A stretch of DNA of 64,000 nucleotides from Faeciplasma sp048393055 (lineage in GTDB: Bacteria > Bacillota > Clostridia > Oscillospirales > Ruminococcaceae): the NCBI GenBank assembly GCA_048393055.1, contig DBFJJS010000012.1:163226-227225 (forward strand), read 5' to 3'. Shown one piece after another: positions 24,632 through 34,142 of this stretch; within the stretch, counting starts at the first letter, position 1; each line of letters starts with the position of its first letter. Both the position numbers and the translations under genes were made by a program. The notes beneath the pieces are model-generated. The model saw only the letters and a program-made list of their open reading frames with translations, was not told where the DNA came from and did no database searches.

Positions 24632-25906
24632 TCACTCTTCCTCGGAAGCTGCCAGCTCGGTCCAAAATTCTATCAGCCTGTTATACGCTTCCTCGGCCAT
24701 GCGCTCATACCCCGCGACGCCCGGGTGCAAAAAGTCTCCCCACGAGCAGTTGTATTCGTCCTTCATCTGGGCGGGGTCGTCCTCGCGAGCTATGGAGGCG
24801 GAGAAGTCTATGTATCCATCAAACCCGGAATCGGGCGACATGACGAACTCGTTTACCGCCAGCCTTATCTTTTCGTGAAGCTCGGAGTAGTAGAAGTTGC
24901 CCTTTACCGGCGTGAGCGTTCCGGCGTATATTTCAATGCCGTTTTCGTGGCACGTATTGATAATTTCCTTGTAGTCTGCGATGATAGCCTCAGAAATATC
25001 CTCCTGCGCCCCGCCTATGTCGTTGATTCCTATGAGAAGTATGCAGTATTTCACTCCCGGGACGCTTAAAACATCGCGCTCAAGCCTGTTCTTAGCAGTT
25101 TCTCCCCATTCGCCGACCAGCGTGTTGCCGCTTATTCCCATATTTATAACAGATATGTTCGCGGTGTCGGGGTTTGATTTGAGCATTTCATCAAGCTGGC
25201 TGGGCCATGTGGTGTACTGGTTTGAGGTTGCCCCGACTCCGTCGGTGATGGAGTCGCCAAGCGCAACTACCGCCTTTGTTCCGGCCTCGGCCCAGGTGTC
25301 CGCTCCGACAAGGTAGTACCAGCTTCCCATTATCTTTACGCCGTTTAGGGTCTCGTCGGACACATGGTCGCCCTCGCACACCCATGCCGATGCGTAGGAT
25401 TCCTTGTGGCAGGTGACAGAGCTTCCGATGTACTTGCCGAATTTCGTTGAGACTGCAAGAAGATCCAACGCCTCGAAGCTGAAATCTATTTCGTCCGAGG
25501 TAATGGTCGCTCCCGCCTCTACGGAAACGCTTGTCGAGCCGCCGTTAAAGGTTATGACAGTGTCGGTCGAGGTGTCGATCTCGGGGTTTCCCGCAGTTAT
25601 GAGCTTTGCGATGTGCACGCTGTCAAGCTCCAGAGGTATGTTTCCGTATTGGTTTGAGAAGGTAAGGCGTATCTTATCCCCGCTTATGGACGCGCGTATA
25701 ACCTGACGGCAGGTGTTTTCTTTAAGACCAGGATCTGTCGGAATCTGGTCCATGTCGGCAAGCTGAGCGGCGGTCGCCCATATTGAAACCCAGCCGTCCT
25801 GCTCAACCTCCTGCGGCTCTTCTCCGCTGCCGCAGGAGCACAGGAGAAGCACAAGAGTCGTGGCAGCCAAAATTGCCGAAATAAGTTTTTTTATCTTATA
25901 ATACAT
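24632..25906 (-). CDS. Lipoprotein SGNH/GDSL hydrolase (paralogue 2)
   Basis: A 424-residue paralogue of the next gene with the same two-domain plan. The lipoprotein signal ends LLCSCGSG. Both open the mature region similarly (WVSIWATAAQLADMDQIPTDPGLKE here, WIATWGTAMLTAGMEQTPMNPGLKD there). Catalytic blocks: LGDSITDG, NMGISGN, GINDIGG and GDFLHPG. Different anchoring (lipid versus helix) of two closely similar enzymes suggests division of labour at the cell surface. ATG 25906 follows AAGGGC. Own promoter. Confidence 0.88.
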   Translation of the reverse strand: MYYKIKKLISAILAATTLVLLLCSCGSGEEPQEVEQDGWVSIWATAAQLADMDQIPTDPGLKENTCRQVIRASISGDKIRLTFSNQYGNIPLELDSVHIAKLITAGNPEIDTSTDTVITFNGGSTSVSVEAGATITSDEIDFSFEALDLLAVSTKFGKYIGSSVTCHKESYASAWVCEGDHVSDETLNGVKIMGSWYYLVGADTWAEAGTKAVVALGDSITDGVGATSNQYTTWPSQLDEMLKSNPDTANISVINMGISGNTLVGEWGETAKNRLERDVLSVPGVKYCILLIGINDIGGAQEDISEAIIADYKEIINTCHENGIEIYAGTLTPVKGNFYYSELHEKIRLAVNEFVMSPDSGFDGYIDFSASIAREDDPAQMKDEYNCSWGDFLHPGVAGYERMAEEAYNRLIEFWTELAASEEE

Positions 25907-25962
25907 GGTAGTTCAGCCCTTTCTTAAAAGCGGTGGTTGCATATTAAATAGTTATTTTTAAA

Positions 25963-25991
25963 AGTATAGCATTTTTTCATCTGCATGTAAA
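25963..25991 (-). promoter_or_regulatory. Sigma-A promoter of the SGNH pair
   Basis: On minus, TTTACA (25986-25991), 17-nt spacer, TATACT (25963-25968). Confidence 0.75.
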
Positions 25992-26052
25992 GAAGCTTCG
26001 GTCAACGCAGGTAAAAAATAATGTTTTCAGGAAAGTGCTACGCGCAGCTCGG

Positions 26053-26081
26053 TTGACTTGCCGTTTAAATGAGAGTATAAT
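26053..26081 (+). promoter_or_regulatory. Sigma-A promoter of the PHP-GT2-YfhO unit
   Basis: TTGACT (26053-26058), 17-nt spacer, TATAAT (26076-26081). Confidence 0.85.
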
Positions 26082-26152
26082 AACTTGGAATAAGCCGCCG
26101 CCGCGGAATAATGCACATTCGGCGCGCCATACTAATCGGAAGGTGAAGGATA

Positions 26153-26932
26153 TTGGCTTTTTACAGGTATGAAACGCATCTGCACACCTCGCAGGGCTCT
26201 GCGTGCGCGTCCTGCTCCGGCGCGGAGCAGGTGGAGAATATGAAAAGATGCGGCTACAGCGGCTGCTTTGTCACGGATCACTTTTTTAACGGCAACACTG
26301 CCGTAGACACCAGACTCCCGTGGGAGGTAAAGGTGGAGCTTTTCTGCCAGGGGTACGATGATGCAAGGCGCCGTGGCGATGAAATAGGCGTGCAGGTGTT
26401 TTTCGGCTGGGAGTATGCATACGGCGAGACCGAGTTTCTGACCTACGGGCTGGACAAGCGGTTTCTTTTGGAGCACCCCGAAATAAACAGCATGAATCTT
26501 GCGGACTACGCCGCGCTTGTACACAGAAACGGCGGATTTGTCATTCATGCCCATCCCTTCAGGGAAGCGCCGTATATAAGGACGATAAGGCTTTTCCCCA
26601 GGATAGTCGACGGGATAGAGGCGGAAAACGCTTCTCATAGGGACGAGAGGTTTAACGAGCGCGCTAAAAGCTACGCTTTGTCCTACGGGCTGCCGATGAC
26701 CGGAGGCTCAGACACTCACAATACCTGGGATTTTCCCGGCGGAGGCATTGAGGTGCCGGAAAAAATCAATTCGCCGCTCGATTATCTGAGAATGCTTAAA
26801 GCCGGCAGGATAGAAATACTCAAAAGAAGCGAGCGCTATTTTACCTCCGTTCCCGAAGGGCATATAAGACCGAAGCGCCCGGATCCGTCCCTTCTGCCCC
26901 AGGAGCTTAGGCGCAGAGCGGGGATAAGGTGA
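26153..26932 (+). CDS. PHP domain phosphoesterase
   Basis: A 259-residue metal-dependent phosphoesterase of the PHP family. Metal ligands are visible: YETHLHTSQGSAC at the start (HxH), VTDHF, FVIHAHPFRE and TGGSDTHN near the C-terminus. The start is TTG 26153 with AAGGTGAAGG before it. It is the first gene of a unit with a GT2 glycosyltransferase and a YfhO protein, spaced 37 nt from the former. Substrate unknown; a phosphate-removing step in surface glycan making is only a contextual guess. Confidence 0.88.
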   Translation: MAFYRYETHLHTSQGSACASCSGAEQVENMKRCGYSGCFVTDHFFNGNTAVDTRLPWEVKVELFCQGYDDARRRGDEIGVQVFFGWEYAYGETEFLTYGLDKRFLLEHPEINSMNLADYAALVHRNGGFVIHAHPFREAPYIRTIRLFPRIVDGIEAENASHRDERFNERAKSYALSYGLPMTGGSDTHNTWDFPGGGIEVPEKINSPLDYLRMLKAGRIEILKRSERYFTSVPEGHIRPKRPDPSLLPQELRRRAGIR

Positions 26933-26969
26933 AAAGCCTGAGCTGCATAATAGTGAAAGGAGCTTTGCG

Positions 26970-27902
26970 GTGCTCTCAGTGGTAATACCGTCCTATAACG
27001 AGGAGGACAATATAAAAAATACCTCCCGCGTTATAGGCGAGGTTCTCGACTCGAACAAAATTGAATATGAGCTTATATTTGTGGATGACGGCTCAAAGGA
27101 CAACAGCTGGGAGACGATAGTGTCCGAGCATGAAATTGACAGCCGCATAAGAGGGCTGCGCTTTTCGAGGAACTTCGGCAAGGAGGGCGCTATTTTCGCG
27201 GGGCTTGAGGCGTGCCGGGGAGACGCGGCGGTGGTAATAGACTGCGATTTGCAGCACCCGCCGGAGGTCATACCGAAGATGTATAAGCTTTGGCAGGAGG
27301 GCGCGCAGGTCGTCGAGGGGAAAAAATCCTCCCGCGGCAAGGAAAGTCTTATTTACCGCGCCCTGTCCGGAGTGTTTTACAGCCTGATACAGGCGTCTTC
27401 CAAAATAGATATGAAGGATTCCTCCGATTTCAAGCTTATCGACAGGAAGGTAATAGACGCGCTTATGGCGCTTCCCGAGAGGATAACCTTTTTCAGGGCG
27501 CTGTCCGGCTGGGTGGGCTTTGAAACAAAAACGGTTTATTACGACGTCGGAAAGCGCTTCAGCGGCAAAAGAAAATGGACCGCCGGAATGCTTATAGGCT
27601 ACGCTGTGAGGAATTTGACCTCGTTTACTGGCGTTCCGCTCTATATTTCATCGTTTTTAGGGCTTATCGTGATGCTTGCGGCGGCGGTGCTTTTAATATT
27701 ATGCATATGCGGGGTGCCGATGGGCTCGTTCAACGCGGCTGCGGCGGTCATTATGCTCATAGGCGGGGCGGTACTTGAATGCCTAGGCATAGGCTGCTAC
27801 TATATTTCAAGGATTTATGAGGAGATAAAGCACCGCCCGAGATATATCATAGCAAAAACGACCGAAGACGAACCCTTTGACAGGCGTTCGACAAAGCAGT
27901 GA
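26970..27902 (+). CDS. GT2 glycosyltransferase, polyprenyl-phosphate sugar synthase type (CsbB/GtrB-like)
   Basis: Predicted to transfer a sugar from a nucleotide donor to undecaprenyl phosphate on the cytoplasmic face. The 310 residues start SVVIPSYNEEDNI, have VDDGSKDNS and the metal-binding DCDLQHPPE, then FRALSGWVGF, and end in two transmembrane helices (about 225-280). GTG 26970 follows AAAGGAG. The next gene encodes YfhO; in Bacillus the CsbB-YfhO pair adds sugars to lipoteichoic acid. Confidence 0.92.
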   Translation: MLSVVIPSYNEEDNIKNTSRVIGEVLDSNKIEYELIFVDDGSKDNSWETIVSEHEIDSRIRGLRFSRNFGKEGAIFAGLEACRGDAAVVIDCDLQHPPEVIPKMYKLWQEGAQVVEGKKSSRGKESLIYRALSGVFYSLIQASSKIDMKDSSDFKLIDRKVIDALMALPERITFFRALSGWVGFETKTVYYDVGKRFSGKRKWTAGMLIGYAVRNLTSFTGVPLYISSFLGLIVMLAAAVLLILCICGVPMGSFNAAAAVIMLIGGAVLECLGIGCYYISRIYEEIKHRPRYIIAKTTEDEPFDRRSTKQ

Positions 27903-27915
27903 GGAGGCAAAGACA

Positions 27916-30738
27916 GTGCCGGAAAATTTAAACGCCCTTCATGGTGTAGCGGCTGCGGAGGAAAACGCAGCGTCTGCGGGCGAGAGCAGCCGCAAAGGGC
28001 GAATACTTGGCTTTTTTAAATCGCTTTTAAGCAATAATCCCGTGGGAAGATGGTGCTACAGGCACAGGTGGGGTCTTTTGATTTTCTTCCTGCCGGTGGC
28101 GATAATGTACCTTGTTTATTCCTTCTTCGGGGTGCATCCGTACGGCGACATGTCGGTTCTGGTGCTCGACCTGAACGGCCAGTATGTATCCTATTACGAA
28201 ATGCTCAAGGATGCGATATTCGGGGAAAACTCGCTTATATACAGCTGGTCCAGAAACTTAAGCGGCGAAACGATGGGAATGTTCGGCTATTACATGGCGA
28301 GCCCGTTCATGTGGATAGTAATACTTCTTCCCAGAACCATGATGCTCGGCGCGCTTGAAATAATGGAGCTTGCCAAGGTGGGCTGCTGTGCGTTGGCGTT
28401 TGCGTATTATCTGAGAAAGCGCAGGGGCGCTTCCCACTACATGCAGGTAATATTCTCGGTGAGCTATGCACTTATGACCTACATTGTGGTAGAGCTTATG
28501 AACCCGATGTGGATAGACGGCATGATATGGCTTCCGGTAATACTTGTGGGTATTGAGGAGCTTGTGGATAACGGTAAAATGCTTAAGCTTATCCTGTCGC
28601 TCACTATCATGTTCATATCGCATTTTTATATCGGGTACATGATAGGCGTTTTCAGCGCCATATACTTTATATACTACATCTTCTCAAGACCGGGTTATAT
28701 AGTTGCGCCGCACTTTATAAAGGCGGGGCTTAAGTTTGCCGCCTCTGCGGTGATATCGGTTCTTTCCTCTGCGATTATACTTATTCCGGTCTATTGCTCC
28801 CTCAGACTAGGCAAGCTCGACTTTTCAAACCCCGATTTTACGCCTGAAAACCAGTTCAGTATCTTTGATTTTCTGACCAAGCTGTTTACAAACAGCTACG
28901 ATACCGTGCGTCCGGAGGGACTTCCGATGATAGCGTGCGGGACGATAGTCATAATGCTCATACCTCTTTTCTTCCTGAACACAAAAATCAGGGTGAAGGA
29001 AAAGGTGTCGCTTGGCGCGCTGATGTTCGTAATATTCGGAAGCATGTATCTGTCTACGGTGGATATAGCGTGGCACGGTTTCCAGGTGCCGAACTGGCTT
29101 CCATACAGGTACTCCTTCACATTCAGCTTTATAATGCTTATAATGGCGTATCGGGCTTTTGAGAACATAAGCGGCGTGTCTTATAAGGAGATATGTCTGA
29201 CGGCGTTTGGCTGGATAGCACTGCTGGCGTTTTTGAACACTCAGGAGCACCCCGAGTTTTACCTTGCGGAAACAGTGTGGTTCTCGGTTCTTGCGATAGT
29301 AGTCTTTGCCGCGCTTATCTTCCTGTACAAAAAATACCGCAGCACGGCGATGAAGGTAGTCGTCGCAGTGTTCATCTGCATTGAAATATTTGAAAACTCG
29401 CTGTACACCATCTGGTCGATAGATATGGACGTAGTATACAGCACCTATTCATCGTATCAGGACTACTTTATCGACGGCAGGGACGTAGTAGACATGGTGG
29501 AAGAGCAGGACGACGGCCTGTACAGAATGGAAAAGACCTTCCACCGCACCGTAAACGATCCGATGGGCATGGGCTTTAAGGGAATATCCCATTCCAGCTC
29601 CACTATGAATACCCCTGTCCTCAATATGCTTAAGTCCCTGGGCTTCGGAATGCAGGGGCATTCCACAAAATACACCGGCGCTACGGTTTTGACCGATTCC
29701 CTTCTCGGGATAAAGTATCTTATGTATAAGCCGGACGAGCTTACCCCTGCGGTGGATGAAAGGGAGATAAACCGCCAGAACTATCAAAACTGGCTCAAGC
29801 TGCCCTATGAGGGCTACGAGGAGATAATGACCGCCGAGGACACCGGAACGGAAATATCGGTATATGAAAACCCGTATGCGCTTTCGATAGGGTATATGGC
29901 GAGTACGGATATACTTGAAACCACGCTCGACTCGAACGACCCGATAGAAAACCAGCAAAGGCTTCTTCAGGGACTTTTGGGGGACGGAAGCGTAAGAGTG
30001 TTCAACCGAAACTATTCCTATTATACAGATACCGTAAACTGCACCACTGCGACTACCGGCGACCATATCATGTATACCACTACCGTTTCGGACAGGGACA
30101 GCTACGTTGAGTTTACCATCAATGTCGATAGCAGCGACCCAATATACGCGTTCTTCCCGACGATATATCAAAGGCAGTGCAATATGTGGCTGAAGGCTGA
30201 CTCGTGGGATATAACAAACTATGCGTTTGTTGATTACTTCTTCACCGGCGAGTACTACAGCATACTCGACCTGGGCACATATGAGCCGGGAGAGAGGCTT
30301 AAGCTCAGGATGACCCTTGCAAACGGAGAAGCCATTTTCAGCGACGTTTTGTTCTATCAACTCGATGTCGACGCCATGGAAAGCGCTATAGATCAGCTCA
30401 GTCAGGGCGAGTGGCAGATAACGGAGCACACTGACACATATCTGAGCGGAACAGTAACCGCGGGGGAGGATCAGGTGCTGTTTACGACGATACCCTATGA
30501 GCCGGGCTGGAACGTCACTGTTGACGGAGAGCCTGCTAACGTGGTAAAGGTCCTTGACTCGCTCATAGCAATAGAAGTGCCGGTGGGAGAGCACACCGTA
30601 ACCATGAGCTTCTGGCCGGATTACCTGACGCTTGCGATAGTCGTATCGATTGTGGGCGTATCGCTTGTAGCCGTAGTCTTTGTGATAGAATACAAAAATG
30701 GCGCGATACTTAAAAGGATTCTTTCAAAAACAAAATAG
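27916..30738 (+). CDS. YfhO family membrane glycosyltransferase-like protein
   Basis: A 940-residue protein. The N-terminal half has about 12-14 membrane helices starting LLIFFLPVAIMYLVYSFF with an acidic first outer loop (SVLVLDLNGQYVSYYEML) as in GT-C enzymes. The extracytoplasmic C-terminal half ends in a beta domain (FTTIPYEPGWNVTVDGEPANVVK) and a final membrane helix. It is expected to take a sugar from the lipid carrier and add it to a surface polymer. GTG 27916 has GAGGAGG upstream and lies 13 nt after the GT2 stop. Confidence 0.92.
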   Translation: MPENLNALHGVAAAEENAASAGESSRKGRILGFFKSLLSNNPVGRWCYRHRWGLLIFFLPVAIMYLVYSFFGVHPYGDMSVLVLDLNGQYVSYYEMLKDAIFGENSLIYSWSRNLSGETMGMFGYYMASPFMWIVILLPRTMMLGALEIMELAKVGCCALAFAYYLRKRRGASHYMQVIFSVSYALMTYIVVELMNPMWIDGMIWLPVILVGIEELVDNGKMLKLILSLTIMFISHFYIGYMIGVFSAIYFIYYIFSRPGYIVAPHFIKAGLKFAASAVISVLSSAIILIPVYCSLRLGKLDFSNPDFTPENQFSIFDFLTKLFTNSYDTVRPEGLPMIACGTIVIMLIPLFFLNTKIRVKEKVSLGALMFVIFGSMYLSTVDIAWHGFQVPNWLPYRYSFTFSFIMLIMAYRAFENISGVSYKEICLTAFGWIALLAFLNTQEHPEFYLAETVWFSVLAIVVFAALIFLYKKYRSTAMKVVVAVFICIEIFENSLYTIWSIDMDVVYSTYSSYQDYFIDGRDVVDMVEEQDDGLYRMEKTFHRTVNDPMGMGFKGISHSSSTMNTPVLNMLKSLGFGMQGHSTKYTGATVLTDSLLGIKYLMYKPDELTPAVDEREINRQNYQNWLKLPYEGYEEIMTAEDTGTEISVYENPYALSIGYMASTDILETTLDSNDPIENQQRLLQGLLGDGSVRVFNRNYSYYTDTVNCTTATTGDHIMYTTTVSDRDSYVEFTINVDSSDPIYAFFPTIYQRQCNMWLKADSWDITNYAFVDYFFTGEYYSILDLGTYEPGERLKLRMTLANGEAIFSDVLFYQLDVDAMESAIDQLSQGEWQITEHTDTYLSGTVTAGEDQVLFTTIPYEPGWNVTVDGEPANVVKVLDSLIAIEVPVGEHTVTMSFWPDYLTLAIVVSIVGVSLVAVVFVIEYKNGAILKRILSKTK

Positions 30739-30741
30739 CCC

Positions 30742-30770
30742 TTGACCTTTGAAATAAACAGTAGTAAACT
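30742..30770 (+). promoter_or_regulatory. Sigma-A promoter of pduL
   Basis: TTGACC (30742-30747), 17-nt spacer, TAAACT (30765-30770), directly after the yfhO stop. Confidence 0.75.
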
Positions 30771-30810
30771 TTACTTCAGAGCGTATCATTGTCAATTCGG
30801 AGGGATTATA

Positions 30811-31389
30811 ATGAAAATTTTAGTTGAAACATCAGCGCGTCACGTTCATGTGACGGAAAAAGATCTTGAAACGCTTTTCGGCAAGGGCGCGACGCTTACA
30901 AAGAAAAAGGACCTTTCCCAGCCGGGGCAGTTTGCCTGTGAGGAAAGGGTAACGGTCGTGGGTCCTAAAAAGGAGCTTGCGAACGTGTCGATACTCGGTC
31001 CGTGCAGAAAGGCCACCCAGATAGAGCTTTCCGCGACCGACGCGAGATCCATAGGGATCAGCGCCCCGATAAGGGAGTCGGGAGATCTTGAGGGCAGCGC
31101 CCCCTGCAAGCTTATAGGTCCTTGCGGAGAGGTTGACGTGCCGCAGGGAGTTATAATCGCAAAGAGGCATATCCACCTCACTCCTGCCGACGCTGAGGAG
31201 CTCGGTGTAAAAGACAAGGACATAGTCTGGGTGAAGCTTGACACCGCCGAGAGAAAGGCAATTCTCGGAGATACCGTTTGCAGGGTAAGCCCTAATTATT
31301 CCGCCGCCATGCATATCGACACCGACGAGTCGAACGCTGTCGGCGCCGGTAAAGAGCTTTACGGTGAGATAGTTAAGATAGAAGAATAA
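30811..31389 (+). CDS. pduL: Phosphate propanoyltransferase PduL (phosphotransacylase)
   Basis: Exchanges acyl-CoA and acyl phosphate, here probably acetyl-CoA to acetyl phosphate in acetate formation. The 192 residues have two PduL repeats with zinc-binding His motifs (SARHVHVTEKD and AKRHIHLTPADAEELG) plus ATQIELSATDARSIGI and the late MHIDTDE. There is no microcompartment targeting extension and no shell genes nearby, so it is likely the cytosolic metabolic form. ATG 30811 follows GGAGGG. Own promoter and terminator. Confidence 0.93.
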   Translation: MKILVETSARHVHVTEKDLETLFGKGATLTKKKDLSQPGQFACEERVTVVGPKKELANVSILGPCRKATQIELSATDARSIGISAPIRESGDLEGSAPCKLIGPCGEVDVPQGVIIAKRHIHLTPADAEELGVKDKDIVWVKLDTAERKAILGDTVCRVSPNYSAAMHIDTDESNAVGAGKELYGEIVKIEE

Positions 31390-31451
31390 GCATTACATAT
31401 TTTTTCGCGTCGTACGTGTAATGTATATATGATATATATGACATATGTAAT

Positions 31452-31500
31452 AAAAAAATCCCCGCAGCTCCGTAACGTAAGGAGTCTGCGGGGATTTTTT
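31452..31500. terminator. Bidirectional terminator between pduL and feo genes
   Basis: AAAAAATCCCCGCAG arm paired with CTGCGGGGATTTTTT, inner CTCC/GGAG; T runs on both strands. Confidence 0.9.
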
Positions 31501-31514
31501 ATAGTCTAAGGGGT

Positions 31515-31712
31515 TTATTTTGAGCATTGACCGCCGCTCTTTTTGCGACCGTCGTCATGCATAGGGCATCCCGAGCAGCCAGAGCAACCGCAGGATTTGC
31601 CGGATTTCTTGTCCCGCCTCACGACATATATCGCAGCGGCAGCTGCCGCTGCGATAACAAGTAGCACTATAATGCTGGGAAGCATTTTTATAAGCTCGTT
31701 CAATGCTTTCAC
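31515..31712 (-). CDS. FeoB-associated Cys-rich membrane protein
   Basis: A 65-residue protein: one membrane helix (MLPSIIVLLVIAAAAAAAIYVV), a basic segment, then a Cys-rich tail CGCSGCSGCP and a last Cys (GGQCSK). It overlaps the feoB stop by 4 nt, which fits small proteins known to accompany FeoB in anaerobes. A role in metal handling at the FeoB pore or a FeoC-like role is inferred from position. Confidence 0.88.
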   Translation of the reverse strand: MKALNELIKMLPSIIVLLVIAAAAAAAIYVVRRDKKSGKSCGCSGCSGCPMHDDGRKKSGGQCSK

Positions 31713-34093
31713 CCTCTATTTTTTACTTTGGACCGATAGGGCTTTCTTACAAGCATGTAGATTATCAGTGCAGCCGCTAAAAACGCTGCGATTATTCCTA
31801 CAAGATTTCCTTGACCCGACGCCATCATGCCGAACTGATATATCATCAGCGACACGATATAGGCAAATCCGCACTGATAGCCTATGGCGAAGAGCGTCCA
31901 TTTTGCGCTGTTCATCTCGCGACGTATCGCGCCTATTGCGGCGACGCACGGCGCGCACAGGAGGTTAAACATCAGAAAGCTGTAGGCGGACAGCCTCGTC
32001 ATGCCCTCTACGTCTAAAACGCCGAACACGCCTACAATCTCTTCTTTTGCAAGTATGCCCATCAGCGTGGCAATCGTCGCCTTGGCGCTTCCGAAGCCGA
32101 GAGGAGAGAACAGCCACGAAATAGCCGTTCCTATCGTGCCGAGTATGCTTGCCTCAAGCGCCATATCGGCGTCAAGTGCAAAGCTTCCTCCAACGAATCC
32201 AACGTGTGACAGCACCCATACGGCGATGGAAGCAAGCAAAATAATAGTGCCAGCTTTTTTGATGTATGAACTGCCGCGCTCCCACATCGAAAGCATGAGG
32301 TTTTTAAACGTCGGCATATGATAAGCGGGAAGCTCCATTACGAACGGCGACGGATCGCCGGAAAACAGCTTTGTCTTTTTAAGCATGATTCCCGATATTA
32401 CTATTGCCGCTATTCCCATAAAGTATGCGGACGGAGCAACCCACCATGCGCCGTCGAACATTGTCGTTGCTATAAGTGAAATTACCGGCAGCTTTGCGCC
32501 GCATGGGATAAAGGTAGTGGTGGTTATCGTCATTCTGCGGTCGCTGTCGTTTTCTATGGTCCTGGATGCCATTATGCCAGGAACGCCGCAGCCTGTGCCT
32601 ATGAGTATAGGGATAAACGACTTTCCGGAAAGCCCAAACTTGCGGAAAAACTTATCCATAAGAAATGCTATTCTCGACATATAGCCGCATGCCTCTAAGA
32701 ACGCAAGCAGCAAAAACAGTACGAACATCTGAGGGACAAAGCCTAAAACTGCTCCTACGCCGCCTATAATTCCGTCGACTACGAGGCTTATAATCCAGTC
32801 CGCGCAGTTTATGCGCTCAAGGAGGTTTTGAACGGCTATCGGTATTCCAGTTACCCATATGCCGTAATCAGAGCTTTGAGGAGCACCCGCGAGCTTTGGC
32901 TCTACGGCGGAAACCACGTCAAAGCCTGCGGCGCTGAGAGCTTCGCCGTATGAACTATATGCGTCCATAAACTCGCCGTAGCTCTGAGAGTCTATAGCGT
33001 CGAGCATTTCCTTTGCTCCCGACTCGCCGGAGACCATTGCGGCTGTGAGTATGGTGTCAAGCTTCGAAGTCCAGATTTGATTCTGCGCATACTCTGTAAC
33101 AGCCTCGTTATAATCGGCTGAGCCTATTCCGAACAGGTGCCAACCCTCTCCGAACAAGCCGTCGTTAGCCCAGTCAGTAGACCATGTTCCGACTGTACTG
33201 ACCGATATAAAGTACACCAAAAACATAATTGCGGCAAAAATTGGAAGCGCGAGCCAGCGGTTTGTAACGATGCGGTCGATCTTATCGGAGGTTGAAAGGC
33301 TGTCTCCCTTTTTAATGTAGCAGTCGTTTATGATAGACTCTATGTAATTATATCTTTCATTAATGATAATACTTACCGAATCATCCCCAAGTTCCCGCTC
33401 GGCGTCTGCGATATCTTCTTCTATGTGAGAAAGCTGTTCATTTGTAAGCTTTAAATCAGACGTTACTTTTTCGTCCCTTTCAAACAGCTTTACGGAGTAC
33501 CATCTCTGCTTTTCGGGCGCAAGACCGTGAATAGTCGCCTCTTCGATATGCGCAAGAGCGTGTTCCACGACTCCTGAAAACCTGTGAATCCTGGGCGGCT
33601 TGTCCTCCTTTGACGCCTGAGCAGCAAGAAGAGCGGCGTCAATAAGATTTTGCTCCTTTATTGCGGAAACCTCTATCACCTTGCAGCCGAAAGCCTTTGA
33701 AAGAACCTCGGTGTCTATCTTATCGCCGTTTTTTTCGACAATATCCATCATGTTTATAGCCATGACCATCGGTATGCCTATTTCTACAAGCTGGGTTGTC
33801 AGATAGAGATTTCTTTCAAGGTTTGTGCCGTCTATTATGTTGAGTATTGCGTCGGGACGCTCGTCCACAAGATATTTCCTTGCAACGATTTCCTCCGGAG
33901 TGTATGGAGAGAGCGAATATATTCCGGGCAGGTCCGTTACGATTATGTCGTTATATCCCTTTAGTTTGCCTTCTTTTTTCTCAACAGTTACGCCCGGCCA
34001 GTTGCCAACAAATTGGTTTGAACCGGTCAGAGCATTAAATATGGTTGTTTTTCCGCAGTTGGGGTTTCCCGCGAGAGCTATTTTTATATCCAT
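31709..34093 (-). CDS. feoB: Ferrous iron transport protein B
   Basis: GTP-gated Fe(II) importer in the membrane. The G domain has G1 GNPNCGKTT, G3 DLPGIYSL and G4 NMMD; a helical GDI-like region follows; the C-terminal half carries the membrane helices with two Gate regions (GCGVPGIMASRTIEND and the PCVAAIGAIRREM region). 794 residues from ATG 34093, which has AAGGAC about 9 nt upstream; TTG 34102 would overlap that site. It follows feoA by 49 nt and overlaps the Cys-rich small gene. Confidence 0.95.
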   Translation of the reverse strand: MDIKIALAGNPNCGKTTIFNALTGSNQFVGNWPGVTVEKKEGKLKGYNDIIVTDLPGIYSLSPYTPEEIVARKYLVDERPDAILNIIDGTNLERNLYLTTQLVEIGIPMVMAINMMDIVEKNGDKIDTEVLSKAFGCKVIEVSAIKEQNLIDAALLAAQASKEDKPPRIHRFSGVVEHALAHIEEATIHGLAPEKQRWYSVKLFERDEKVTSDLKLTNEQLSHIEEDIADAERELGDDSVSIIINERYNYIESIINDCYIKKGDSLSTSDKIDRIVTNRWLALPIFAAIMFLVYFISVSTVGTWSTDWANDGLFGEGWHLFGIGSADYNEAVTEYAQNQIWTSKLDTILTAAMVSGESGAKEMLDAIDSQSYGEFMDAYSSYGEALSAAGFDVVSAVEPKLAGAPQSSDYGIWVTGIPIAVQNLLERINCADWIISLVVDGIIGGVGAVLGFVPQMFVLFLLLAFLEACGYMSRIAFLMDKFFRKFGLSGKSFIPILIGTGCGVPGIMASRTIENDSDRRMTITTTTFIPCGAKLPVISLIATTMFDGAWWVAPSAYFMGIAAIVISGIMLKKTKLFSGDPSPFVMELPAYHMPTFKNLMLSMWERGSSYIKKAGTIILLASIAVWVLSHVGFVGGSFALDADMALEASILGTIGTAISWLFSPLGFGSAKATIATLMGILAKEEIVGVFGVLDVEGMTRLSAYSFLMFNLLCAPCVAAIGAIRREMNSAKWTLFAIGYQCGFAYIVSLMIYQFGMMASGQGNLVGIIAAFLAAALIIYMLVRKPYRSKVKNRG

Positions 34094-34142
34094 TATCACC
34101 AAGTCCTTTTAAAGGTTTATAAAGCTGAGCATTTTTCAGTTG

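Noticed and set aside
26132..26638. 168-codon minus-strand frame over the PHP gene
   Set aside because: Shadow of the PHP gene; no start signals or recognisable protein.
29449..30594. 381-codon open frame antisense to yfhO
   Set aside because: It lies inside the yfhO coding sequence, has no ribosome site, and its composition is that of a frame shadow.
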